Assembly: GCA_036571765.1 (NCBI GenBank)
Contig: BROE01000003.1
Span: 7,230,336-7,294,335 of the forward strand
Reading direction: 5' to 3'
DNA length: 64,000 bases
Source of the DNA: Plecoglossus altivelis
Lineage: Eukaryota; Chordata; Actinopteri; Osmeriformes; Plecoglossidae
Part shown: in pieces, positions 32,761 through 45,400 of the stretch
Numbering within the stretch: position 1 is the first letter of the stretch
How the letters are laid out: each line of letters starts with the position of its first letter
Made by a program: the position numbers and the translations under genes
Notes under the pieces: generated by a model
What the model saw: only the letters and a program-made list of their open reading frames with translations
Database searches by the model: none
Told to the model about the DNA's origin: nothing

Positions 32761-34700
32761 AGGTTCAACTCAGGGTTTTCTGTATTACGACAGAGAATCA
32801 ATTGTTACTAGGTTCAATCACTATGGTAAGTCATGCTAAATGCCTAACTTGGTTGGGAGCAGGTTAAGTTATAGATCAATATCAGATTGTGGTGATGAAA
32901 GTCGTCTTTGACAATACTGATGAGACGCATTTCTGTTTTATGTTTATGATATAGAATACTTTCATTAAGGTAAAATAAATTGAAGATTTGGTTTGAAACA
33001 TTAAGAATGTGAGAGTTTATTTTAAGACAACAAGTTAAAATGCAAATTCTACAATGTTACAGTTACATGTATTTTGTCATGATAGAGAAAATCTACAAGA
33101 GAAGAAAAATAGTATTAGTAAATAGTTATAGTATGTTAAAGACACTCCAACTAGGAGAGAGGGAAACTATAGAGATGGGATCAGTCAGAGCACGTATGAC
33201 AAAGTGGTTGACAATACAATAAATAAAAGAGGATATGATTTTCTTTATTGAACAACAAAACAGTTCTCATCTAGACACATTTTCTGTAAAAGAACTAGAT
33301 GTGCAAATAGTTGGGTGGTACACAAAAGTATAGGAGTTAACTTGAAACTTATTTTATCACACATGTTTGATACATACAGTACCCGTGATGCAGTCAGTGA
33401 AATACACAAATACAGATTCCTTGAACTTTAGAGTTAGTGCATAGTGCCGTGATAAAATTGGCGGCACACTGCAGATTCCTGGAATTGTAGATAGATAGCA
33501 CAGGGCCCGTCATCATTATCATCTTCTTATCTATCTACAATCTACTTCTTGAACCTCCACATGTATTCTAGCCAAATGAGCAGTACTGACGTAGCCTACA
33601 TTCATGCAATATGTCGAGTTAAAGTATCTGCTGTTTCCTACGTTATAAATTGCTTTTGTCATGTTGATCAAAAATTACTCTATTGGTTCTCTGTCAAATT
33701 GTCTTACCATTACAAACATCTTTTTTTGTTCATAAAAGAAGTCATGACATACTCAATAGATGAGCCAGTTGTCATAATTGTAAGCTTAATTTACCATAGC
33801 CTACAGCGCTTGTACATTTACAGACCATGTGCAGGCAGTTTTGACATCAGTAAACACATTAATTAATGTAACAAAATTAGCTGATCTATACTTAAAGTTG
33901 ATCCACTCATTTTGTGCTGTTTATTAGCCAGCCCATTTGAAAGCAGCTGATTATCAGTTGTAAACGTGATTTTGCTTGTGAATAACGAAACAGACTTCCT
34001 CTATTGTCCATGAAAGCCTTTTTTTAATCGCATTAGTTAAATCGTGGTATTCCAGTCCGTTGGATTAAGGACACCTGCAAAATATTCACTTTGCCGAGGG
34101 TCTGGTTCTCAAGACATTCATATTAAACTAAGACAAGAGGAACAATCCGAGTGATGGGGCTGAGAGATGGAGAGAGCAAGACAAAGTGGAAGCAAATTAT
34201 TTAAACTTTTCATTATTTTAAGTCTAAATGTTTATCCTGACAATGTCTATCTGCAATTATAAAGAGAACACAATTATGAACTTTGCATAGTTCCTGGTTC
34301 TTGAGCTGATCGTGGGAAACTAAAGCCATTTTAAGTTGTACAGACTCACACACACACATTTCTGGCATTATTATCCAAAATAAATTGTTTCATATAACAG
34401 ATCATTTTGGACATAAAAGACCATCCTGGTTTACAAACTCATGATCTTTAAATGTTTACAAAAAGAAATGCACACTTCCACTTCCCTTTACATTTCTCTT
34501 TTCCAAAGTCAGAATTCTGGCGAGTGCCTTGTTTGACAGGCCAGATCAAACATGGGACCTGGGAAGTTTTGATGACTGCATGCTTTTACCTTATCTAAAA
34601 TCTCCCCTTTTACTGTAACATGAGTAAGTTCAAGTACTATCTTTAAATTAGATGTATTCTGAGAGAAAAATTGGTGTGGTTAACAGATATGAATAACATG
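32761..34700. other. Intergenic stretch before trpm1
   Basis: No gene seen. At about 33483-33537 two 14-bp arms, ATTGTAGATAGATA and its complement, flank a short loop. A (CA)n run lies near 34347-34358. Confidence 0.45.
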
Positions 34701-34706
34701 TTTATT
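34701..34706 (-). terminator. trpm1: Candidate trpm1 polyadenylation signal
   Basis: AATAAA on the minus strand lies about 260 nt past the TAA stop at 34966-34968. The 3' UTR between them is purine-rich on the sense strand. Use is inferred from position. Confidence 0.4.
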
Positions 34707-34965
34707 AACTTGTTTTCAGTGTACTTTTAAGATGTATATAATGAAGAAAGGTAACACCAAAACGAAGGTACTGATTATCAACCCATCCTACAATCAGCTA
34801 TATGCATCAGTGGAATAATGTGAGCAAAGGTTCTTAGTTGCTCCTCTGCCTCACTTTTTCCCTCTTCCTCGCTTTGTTCTGCTTCTGTCCTTTCTTCTGT
34901 TTCTTTCTTTCCTTCTGCCTCTCACTTATGCTTATCTTCTTCCGTACTTTTCTTGTAGAATTATT

Positions 34966-36484
34966 TTATGCTTCTCTTTTCTGTTCTGCTTCTCTTTTCT
35001 CTTTGGTGTCCCCCGTCTTCTCTACATGTCTCTCCCCATCTCCCTCTCTTTTCTCATCTGCCTCTTTTTCATCCTCCTTTGGCACATTAACTAAGCCCGC
35101 AGAAACCCTTGCAATGTCTCTCTCACTACTAGCAGCTCTGGTCATCTCCATGGTCTCTTCCAAGCTTCTTGTCTTTCTCTGACTGGTGTCCCAGCTCTTG
35201 GACCTGTGGAAAAACCTGTTCTCATCCACACACAGAAGCCCTTTGTCGGCAGTGTCATATAGACCTTTATGTGTTGTGGCTGTTTCCTCCTTTGCGTGGT
35301 CTTCCTTGGTGTCTAAGGTGGGAAGAATCAGCATAGCCTGATTAGAACTCTTCCCAGTCTGGGGTTCCTGATGTTCAGCCACTGCAGAGACAGTGGGCAG
35401 GTCAGGCAGCAAAAGAGGAGACATTAATATAGACACATCAGGTGTCTGACCAAAGGGACGGGGATGGATCTTATATCTAAAGCAGGCTGGCCACTGACTT
35501 GGATTCTTGATTACATGGTCCATTAGAGAACTGTATACAAAAGTTGAGGGGGCCTCATTTGATTCATCAGCTGGATTGTAGAGAATGCCACTCATTGTTT
35601 TCTTCTCGGGGTAAGGAAAGGTGACAAGGCCTTCATGAGGAGAGCTTTTCAAAGATCTGGACCTCTGTAAAGGGTAGGAGTACCTTTCAAGGTTGGCTTT
35701 TCTCAACTGTTGAACTTTTTTTTGTGGATTGTCAATGTCTACAACTGCCTCTGTTGTAGCCTTTCTATCAACTCCCTTAGAGGTAGGCTTCTGGTCACAT
35801 GGGGATATCAGAATGTCTACACAAGAGTTATGCCGCATCCTATCTCCTGAATCCACATCTAAGGTGTTACCATACTCCTTGACACTGAGTGCAGAGACGT
35901 TTGTGGCTTGTCGAAGACTCCTCTGTCGCTCAAGACCTGAAAGAGCCATCTTGTCTGCTTCCTTTTGTTCTTCCATATCCAGGTGGAAGCGATAGAGGCT
36001 GTAGCCATCAGAACTGTTGATGCTGCTGTTGCGGAACAAGCCAGATGGGTCGCGCATGGACGAGGCTCGGGACAGCGTGCAGGTCAGATCTGACCTGTCT
36101 ACCCCGGCCAACTTTTCCAGGGCTGTTGTCATGCGCCCATGGATGTCCTCCAGCTGGGCCAAGCGAAGGTCCACTGTCTGCAGGGAGGCCTTCATCGTAT
36201 TCTCTCTTTCGTTTACCTCCTCCAGGCGCATGGACATATTTTCAACTCTGAGCCCAAAAAAAGAAAAGCAACTTTAAGAGAAGGTAATTTATATTATACT
36301 ATAATACACTTAATATTATGCCCCCCAAGTAATCAGATTCAGGTGTGTTACCTCTCTGTGGTAACTTTAACACGCTCATCTGTAGAGGACTGCTGCTCAT
36401 CTTCCTTCTCACGGAAATATTCCTCCACACACTGTTCCTCAAACTCATACAGGTTTTTCAGTTCATCTGGAGTGAGCCTCAGCT
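34966..36484 (-). CDS. trpm1: trpm1 exons 24-25: coiled coil and cytoplasmic tail
   Basis: Exon 24 (36352-36484) encodes LTPDELKNLYEFEEQCVEEY, the segment after the TRP region. The last exon, 34966-36247 (1282 nt), encodes the tetramer-forming coiled coil (MSMRLEEVNERENTMKASLQ) and about 370 further residues, rich in Ser, Asp and Glu, that end in Lys/Glu repeats (EKREAEQKREA, TAA). The human tail is similar only in its first part (RASS.., SSINS.DGYSLYR), so the rest diverges as expected of a disordered tail. Pyrimidine-rich frames on the opposite strand are shadows. Confidence 0.93.
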
Positions 36485-39400
36485 CTGTGAAAACCATCAG
36501 CATTGCTTTAGAAATCCTCAGGAAAGTGCTTCATTCAGTGGAATACAATTTACATATCTGACTAGCTATTAATGTTTGACAAAGATTGTTAATTGTCACA
36601 TCAGCAAATGGCTGATGTGTCGTTTTAAAAATAAAAACAATCGAAAACATTTCTTTTTGTATTTGTTAGAAATTTCATGGTGTTTCAAAAGTGCCTGTTC
36701 TCCAGGAATGGTTGTACCAAGACACTGATCTAGACTGGTCTTGAGAGTAAACCTTAAATGACTTGCCCTTTTGACTGTTAAAAGTCATGCATAAATGTTT
36801 TAGAAAGGAGTGAGGGCTATGTGACTGATGTGGTCACAGGTGGCAACAGATGTCCCCTTGAGCAATCAGCTTTTTCAGTGAACTGGATGATGTTGGGCGC
36901 CTGACTTGTCCTTAGGGACAGGGTTAGTGCTAGTTCAGAAGTGGCAGATCCATGACTTGGTCAAAGCCGGATCCAAATTCTGAAGAGGTTGGGGAGCCAA
37001 AATAGTTTGGTACTCACAGTAGCTCTCATACCAGAGTGTTCTGTGCCAGGGGTTGCCATGACACAAGCTCAGTTTATCTGGTGGCGGCAGATGCTTGATA
37101 AGAATATCTAGGAATGACATCTGCCTTATGAAAGGAGACCTTATAAAAGTAATTGCTTCCATTTTGGGAAGAACCTGCCGACAGCATGCCTGCTGTTCTG
37201 TACCTGTGATTCCCCAAACAAGTGTCAACTAGCCATTAAAGTTCATCTCACATCTGGACATCAACTCTTGTGTCTTATTCAAGAACTACAACTCGATAAG
37301 CCTGCCTCCCACATAATTGGTGACCCCTGAGGCGTGATCTGAACGACAATTGTAAATGTGAGTATTACACTCGACTACAAATGTCACAGATTAAAACAAC
37401 ACATATGATTAAGAGCATAAGAGATGCTTGGTGGCTGGCTGATACATGGTCTGGAATGGAAGGAGGCTTTAGCACAGATGCATGTGCGCTTCTGTGTTTC
37501 TCTGCTTTAAAAAGGGCTTCTTCAACTCACTTGAGAGTCATCAATTATGTCAAAGCCTGTTACGACGAGGGGCGGAGTCAGACATGTCAACCAGCCCGAG
37601 GTCAGGGTGACTTGCAGTTTAGAGTAGGCATAATTGTGAATATGCAAGTTTCGGGAGCCCTAAAGCTGGCATTTTGATCTCATGGATGAGCCATAAAGGT
37701 TCATGAGGTTGCAGCCCGAGGAATGATGCTGCTCTGCGGCCAATAATTTTAAAAAGTGCAAGGGTATCTCATTAGCGTATATATGTAGGGGAAAATCATT
37801 TGGAAAAAGAGGGGGAAAGGTGACCAACACACCCATTACCAGTAAAAAAAATATTTTCAGCTTAATGTTACACGTTAGCCGTTATGTTCTTGTTACCTTT
37901 TTTGTACAAGGCTGAAGCTTAGAGAAGCTCCTCAGCCTGTACCATGTTAGCGTCTCCTAATACATGCAGAAGGCCATGCGACAATAAACTAACTATCCTT
38001 GCATATAATGTTATAGAACATGTAATGAATATTCTCACTCCATTTGCAGAGGTACACTAAACACGGAATGTCTTTTCGCTTCTTTTATACCTTGAATAGA
38101 GTCTTTCAAGTATTGTTCTCTTTTATTTAGGGCATCTACAGTTTTGTAGAATGAACAAATTGCAACACATTTACAACAATAGGTACAACAAACACACTAA
38201 TCATGTTCCTGTACTCATGTACTCAAAGGGGTTTAAAGTGTTCTGTTCATGGCGCAAATCACAAAATTTACAATTTGTATTATATTAGTTAAATACCTCA
38301 ACAAAAACCCCTATGACGACAAAACTAAGAAGAATCGTTACGTCGCCCGGAGTGGCGTTACCGGGGCCCCACCCTGGAGCCAGGCCTGGGGTGGGTGCTC
38401 ACAGGCGAGCACCTGGTGGCCGGGTCTTTGCCCATGGGACCCGGCCGGGTATAGCCCGAAAAGGCGACGTGGGATCACCTTCCTGCAGGCCCACCACCCA
38501 CAGGAAGGACCGTAGAGGGCCGGTGCAGTGTGCTTTGAGCGGTGGTCAAGGGGCAGGTGCATGGACGACCGAGGCCTTGCACACGGTCTCTAGCGCTGTG
38601 GACATGGAATGTCACCTCGGTGGCAGGAAAGGAGCCCGAGCTTGTGCGGGAGGTAGAGTGTTACCGGCTAGATATAGTCGGCCTCACCTCCACGCACGGC
38701 CTGGGTTCTGGGTCCATTAACCTCGAGAGAGGCTGAACTCATTTCCCTGGCGTTGCCTGCGGGGAGAGGCGGCGGGCTGGCCTGGGCTTGCTCATAGCTC
38801 CGTGGCTCAGCCGCCACGTTTTGGGGTTTACCCCGGTAGATGAGAGGGTTGTGTCCCTGCGCCTTCAAGCGGGGGACAGGTCTCTCACTATTGTATCGGC
38901 CTATGGGCCAAACAGCAGCACAGAGTACCCGGCCTTCTTTGAGTCCCTGGGAGGGGTACTCGATAGTGCACCGACCGGGGACTCCATCTTTCTGCTGGGG
39001 GACTTCAACACCCATGTGGGTAACGACAGTGACACCTGGTGAGGTGTGATTGGGAGGAACTGTCCCCCCGATCTGAACCCGAGCGGTCTTTTGTTATTGG
39101 ACTTCTGTGCTAGTTACAGTTTGTCCCTAACGAACACCAAAGTTCGAGCACAAGGGTGTCCTTCAGTGCACGTGGCACCAGGGCAACCTAGGCCGAAGGT
39201 CGATGATCGACTTTGTTCTCGTGTCCTCTGACCTCCGGACACGTGTCTCGGACACTCGGATAAAGAGAGGGGCGGAGATATCAACCGATCACCTGGCCGT
39301 GAGCTGGATCCGCTGGTAAAGGAGGAAGCCGGAAAGACCCTGCAGGCCCAAGCGTATCGTGGGTGTCTGTTGGGAATGTCTGGCTGAGCCTTCTGTCAGC

Positions 39401-42400
39401 GTGGTTTTCAACTCGCACCTCCGGGAGATTTTCTCACAGATTCCGGGGGGTGCTGGGGACATTGAGTCTGAATGTTCTCGGCCTCCATTGTCGATGTGGC
39501 GGCCCGAGCTGCGTCGTAAGGTCTCTGTGCCAGTCGCGGCGGCAATCCCCGAACCCGGTGGTGGCCGGACACCGAAGTAAGGACGACGTCAATAAAAGGA
39601 GTCCTATCAAGCCTGGTTGGTTTGTGGGACTCCTGAGACAGCTGACAGGTATCGGCTGGCCAAGCGTGCCGCGGCTCTGATTGTCGCGGAGGCGAAAATT
39701 TGGGTCTGGGAGGAATTCGGGAGGCTATGGAGAAGGACTACCGGATGGCCGCAAGGAAATTCTGGCAAACCGTTCGCCGACTCCGGGGGGAGAAGCAGTG
39801 CTTCACAAACACCGTTTACGGTAGGGGTGGGGAGATGCTGACCTCAACTTGGGACGTTTTTGCACAGTGGAAGGAATACTTTAAGGATCTCCTCAACCCT
39901 GCCGTCAAGTCTTCCGAGAGCAGCAGAGGCTGGGGACCCGGATGTGGACTCGTCAATCACCCAGGATGAAGTCACCGACGTGGTCGGTGGGCCCCTCGGT
40001 GGCAAAGCCTCAGGGGTAGTTGAGATCCGTCCTGAGTATCTAAGTCTCTGGATGTTGTGGGCTGTTTTGTCTGACATGTCTCTGCAACATCTGCGGGTGC
40101 CTTGGCACGTGCCGCTGGCACTGCGCACCCGCGGTGTCGCAGTACCCCCTTCTATAAGAAGCGGGGACGGCAGGAGTGTGTCCACCTCACCCCCCCCCCC
40201 CCCCCCCCCCGGGATCAGCCACCTCCCTCACCTCCCTGCTAAGGTCTATGCCAGGGTACTGGTGAGGAGAATCCGTCCGATAGATCGAACCTCCGATTCA
40301 AGAAGAGCAGTGTGGGTTTCTTCCTGGCCGCGGAACACTGGACCAGCTCTACACACCTCACCGGGTGCTTGATGGTTCATGGGAGTTTGCCCAAAAGGTT
40401 CACATGTGTTTTGTGACCCTGGAGAAGGCGTTCGACCGGGTCCCTCGTGGTGCCCTGTGGGGGGTTGGCCGGGAGTACGGGGTCCGGAGCCCTTTGCTCA
40501 GGGCCGTCAGATCCCTGTATGACCGGAGCACGAGCTGTGTTCGCATCGCCGGTAGTAAGTCGGACCTGTTTTCGGTGCATGTTGGACTCGGCCAGGGCTT
40601 CCCTTTGTCACCGGTTCTGTGCATTGTCTTCATGGACAGAATTTCTCGGCACAGCCAGGGGCCAGAGGGTGTCTGGTTCGGGGGGCTCAGGATTTCATCT
40701 CTGCTATTCGTGGATGATGTTGTCTGATGGCTCCATCGGACCGGGACCTACAGCATGCACCAGAGCGGTTTGCAGCCGAATGCGAAGCTGCTGGGATCAG
40801 AATCAGCACCTCCAAATCAAAGGCCATGGTTCTNNNNNNNNNNNNNNNNNNNNNNNNNNNNNNNNNNNNNNNNNNNNNNNNNNNNNNNNNNNNNNNNNNN
40901 NNNNNNNNNNNNNNNNNNNNNNNNNNNNNNNNNNNNNNNNNNNNNNNNNNNNNNNNNNNNNNNNNNNNNNNNNNNNNNNNNNNNNNNNNNNNNNNNNNNN
41001 NNNNNNNNNNNNNNNNNNNNNNNNNNNNNNNNNNNNNNNNNNNNNNNNNNNNNNNNNNNNNNNNNNNNNNNNNNNNNNNNNNNNNNNNNNNNNNNNNNNN
41101 NNNNNNNNNNNNNAGGTGGTCGGTGGGCTACTCGGTGGCAAAGCCCCGGGGGTAGATGAGATCCGCCCCGAGTATCTTAAGTCTCTGGATGTTGTGGGGC
41201 TGTTGTGGCTGACACGTCTCTTCAACATTGCGTGGTGCCTTGGGACGGTGCCGCTTGACTGGCAGACCGGGGTGGTGGTACCCCTTTATAAGAAGGGGGA
41301 CCGGAGGGTGTGTTCCAACTACAGGGGGATCACACTCCTCAGCCTCCCTGGTAAGGTCTATGCCAGGGTACTGGAGAGGAGAATCCGTCCGATAGTCGAA
41401 CCTCGGATTCAGGAAGAGCAGTGTGGGTTTCGTCCTGGCCACGGAACACTGGACCAGCTCTACACACTTCATCGGGTGTTTGAGGGTTCATGGGAGTTTG
41501 CCCATCTGGTTCACATGTGTTTTGTGGACCTGGAGAAGGCGTTCGACCGTGTCCCTCGTGGTGCCCTGTGGGGGGTTTGCCGGGAGTACGGGGTCCAGGG
41601 CCCTTTGCTCAGGGCCGTCCGGTCCCTGTATGACCGGAGCAGGAGCTGTGTTCGCATTGCCGGTAGTAAGTCGGACCTGTTCTCGGTGCATGTTGGACTC
41701 CAGGGCTGGGCCAGGGCTGCCCTTTGTCACCGGTTCTGTTCATTGTCTTCATGGACAGAATTTCTAGGCACAGCCAGGGGCCGGAGGGTGTCTGGTGTCA
41801 GGATTTCATCTCTGCTATTCGCAGATGATGTTGTCCTGATGGCTCCATCGGACCGGGACCTACAGCATGCACTAGAGCGGTTTGCAGCCGAGTGTGAAGC
41901 TGCAGGGATGGGAATCAGCACCTCGAAATCTGAGGCCATGGTTCTCGACCGGAAGAAGGTGGCTTGCTCCCTCCGGGTGGGTGGGGAGCCCTTGCTTCAA
42001 GTGGAGGAGTTCAAGTATCTCGGGGTCTTGTTCACGAGTGAGGGAAGGACGGAACGTGAGATTGACAGGCGGATCGGTGCAGCGGCCGCAGTGATGCGCT
42101 CTCTGTACCGGTCCGTCGTGGTGAAGAAGGAGCTGAGCCGGAAGGCAAAGCTCTCAATTTACTGGTCTATCTACGTTCCTACTCTCACCTATGGTCATGA
42201 ACTTTGGGTAATGACCGAAAGGACGAGATTGCGGATACAAGCGGTCGAAATGAGTTTTCTCCACAGGGTGGCTGGGTGCTCCCTTAGAGATAAGGTGAGG
42301 AGCTCGGTCACACGGGAGGAGCTCGGAGTAGAGCCGCTGCTCCTCCACGTCGAGAGGTGGCTCTCGACCTCCAGCTGAGGTGGCTCGTGCATCTGTTTCG

Positions 42401-45400
42401 GATGCCTCCTGGACGCCTCCCTCGGGAGGTGTTCCGGGCATGTCCTGCCGGGAGGCGGCCCCGGGGAAGAACCAGGACACGCTGGAGGGACTATGTCTCT
42501 CGGCTGGCCTGGGAACGCCTTGGGATCCCCCCGGAGGAGCTGGAGGTGGTGTGCGTGGAGAAGGAAGTCTGGGCCTCCATGCTCAGACTGCTGCCCCCGC
42601 GACCCGGCCCCGGATAAGCGGAAGAAAATGGATGGATGGATGGATAGTTAAATATCCCCCTGAATCATATCGCAGATCCACACCTAAAACCATCACTAAT
42701 GATTATTAGAATTTCCTTCAATCTTAACATAGGAAGGTTAGCAATCACGTACAACTGTTCAAATAGTGCAAAAAGCAAAGAGACGATTACACCTCAGGGC
42801 TTAGCTTTGCCAACGTTTGCCTTCACGATTTACGGAGCGATCTGGAAAGTCAAACTTTCGAACCCTGTGGGAAGGACGGCTTCAACATCATGGCCACCAA
42901 CAAAATCCTGTAAATACTATTCTTGCTCCGCTTTAAGTTATGGATATTCTGTAGCATTGCCACAATGAAACAAATGGCTTCGCTTGCATCTTGTTCCACT
43001 GCCATTACAGAACTAGAACTCAAACTGGCGCGCTACATCAACGTCATCGTTATCCGTCACTCCCTCTGTTCGCTGATTGGGCGTTCAGATATCTGAGTGG
43101 AGGAAACCTAAGTTGGTGTATTGGTTCCAGACCTACTATAGAAGCGAAATAGAAATTGGGCGGAAATACGTTGGACAGCAATGCCATGCTAATTTAAAAA
43201 TGGAGTCAGATAAGAATATTTGGGAGAATGACGACAAGGCAGTCTGTGGCTGTTTAATGAACAGTGTCTGTCTAATTGTTCTGACTAAATCTGTATGACT
43301 CAACAAGAAAGACAAAGCATTGTATGTGTGTATGACTGAGTTACAAATGTAGTACAATTTAAAAGAGAAGGACAGACAAGTTAGACTAAATAGTTGTGAG
43401 GTAATGATAAAACCAGGCAAACAAGGCGTTGCCCTGGGGTATTAGTGAAAAGCCAACAAGCCATAGGAAAATGTGTGTCCTACAAAGATGAATTCTTAGA
43501 AGGACAATATTCTGCATTGTGTAAGTATCAATGTTATTGAAATGTATGTTTACATTGTATGGGTGTTGAAGCGCGAGTGAGAGAAAAAGTAAAATTACTT
43601 TTGAGAACTTTAGAAACTGTATGATCTAAATAAGAGAAAGTGATTTGTTGAGTGTGTGTGACTGAGTTTACAAATGAAATATATGGTTAAATACAAAGAT
43701 ATGGCTTTGTTTTCAAGTTTCATCATTCATCAGACCATTTGGCATACTGTGAAAATGTGAAACACATAGTATTGAAAGTGAGTTTACATGATATACATAT
43801 TTCAGTCACAGACCCAGTACTTGAGCCCAGGAAGACAATGCTGGACTGGAGAATGCCTGGGAGGGGAAAAAGCACAAGAAGCACAAGAGTCCCAACTGCG
43901 AACCAGCCTACTGCCTGGATGAGCAGAGTGGACCAGCCCCCACCTGACGGTGGCCAAATGGTCACATGCTCTGCCCTGCCCAGAAATACTCTGGCAAGGG
44001 AGGGGCAGAGACAAGGGAGACCCACAAGTCTTTACATTTTGAGGGGGAGGATGAGGAGACATAGTGAGAGCCCCCCCCCCCTACCTGACAAAGTTTGGGA
44101 GGCAAGCCAGCAGTCTAAATAGAGAAACAAAAGCAGCTGGTCAGGAGGAACTGAGGGCTGAGGACCAGTCCCGGTGCTGAGTCCTAGTACTGGGACTGGG
44201 ACGGAGGGTGGAGAGCTCCCTGCTTGAGCCCTTCAGATATCGAGGTTGTACTCTAGGACTAAGGACCATGTACAGGAATTGAAAGTCATTTCAAGCCACT
44301 CTGGACAGCAGCCAACAAGTCACTGAAGCCACACTCAGTCTCATACTTTACGAAAGGGGGGTTTGAGACTCAACTGCCATAGGTCCCTAACCTTAACTCT
44401 TCCTGGCTTGCGTTGCTACGGAGTTGGAGGTGAGAGAAACCCAGGTAGACAGGGAGGGGAGAGGGATGTACAGCAATTTTCTTTAATTTTACTTTGTAAT
44501 TTTTGAAATGTGAAGCCAAAGTGATTATTAATGATATGCCTATGTGGTTAGGCTGGTAGAGCCAAGCTTTATCTGTTTGCATTAGTGATACTCTGTTGGC
44601 TTGAAGTTAATAGAGCTCAGCAACCAGGTCCCTGTCTGGTTTGGAGAAATCACCTCTACTATGATGACTACGCAAGGACAATCCACCACCTGGTTCCATC
44701 TGAACCATTGTCACAAGGACTCCAGGCCTGATCCAGACATATCTACTGACTCTCACTAACACATTGAGCTATCCAAATGTTGACAGTCACTCAGGAGGCA
44801 GACATTTGTTCTGTTAATCTTAGTCCAAGGACTGGGACTGTCCATAGAAATAGGGTTTCTTCACCTGAGCACCGGGGACCTGAGGCCAGTGGGGGCAGGC
44901 AACCAGTCCGCCACTGCGTTCCCAGCGGGGGGAGGCAATGATCCAGCAACATTCGTCTCGCCAGCTGCACGGGTGGGCATGCCACCCAAGCCAAGGGAAA
45001 GATGTCCCACAGAGACCGCCAGAGGCAGAGGAGACAGGTGCTCTTGTGTCTCATTTGAGAACTACAACTTGATAAGCCTGCCTCCAACATCTTGTTAGAT
45101 AACTGAACTAGAAGTCAGATGTTAGATCTGTGTAAAGTAACTCACTGAGTCCTCTGTCCTTCTCATCCAGCTCCCCTTCCTGCTTCTTTTTGGTGCAGTG
45201 ACGAAACAGCCTGTTGAAGATGATGTAGAGGTGGCTGAAGATGATGAGAGGGGGAGGCAGAATGGGCCTGTCATGGAAGGTCATGATCAGCTGATATCTC
45301 TGGAATTTCCACACCTGGTTGGAGATGGACTTCACTTCGAAGAACGTGTTACTGTGGGAAATAAAGGTGTGTCCAGCTAAATTGAAATATAGGATAGTCC

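Larger units (their letters stand above)
38339..42645 (+). mobile_element. RTE/Rex3-type LINE, two overlapping copies or a duplicated assembly
   Basis: The element begins in its 5' region at 38339, then endonuclease (APWLSRHVLGFTPVDERVVS, SIFLLGDFNTHVGND at about 38980-39025), a degenerate connector and reverse transcriptase to 40833, where 280 Ns begin. After the gap, RT starts again from an earlier point (VVGGLLGGKAPGVDEIRPEY) and runs to about 42617. RT blocks include GDRRVCSNYRGITLLSLPGK, CFVDLEKAFDRVPRGALW, SLLFADDVVLMAPSDRD and EFKYLGVLFTSEGR. The C-terminal part has TYGHELWVMTERTR and RRPRGRTRTRWRDYVSRLAW. The 3' end is a short UTR and an ATGG-repeat tail (42627-42645). It lies in trpm1 intron 23, antisense to the gene. 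Confidence 0.8.

Noticed and set aside
34838..35182. Phe/Ser/Leu-rich plus-strand frame resembling a membrane protein
   Set aside because: It is the reverse complement of the purine-rich end of trpm1.
40447..42378. A 643-codon reading frame
   Set aside because: It runs through 280 unsequenced bases and joins two partial LINE copies, so it is not one gene.
43739..44122. 127-codon frame in trpm1 intron 23
   Set aside because: No recognisable retroelement or host motif. Possibly LTR-element interior but unsupported.
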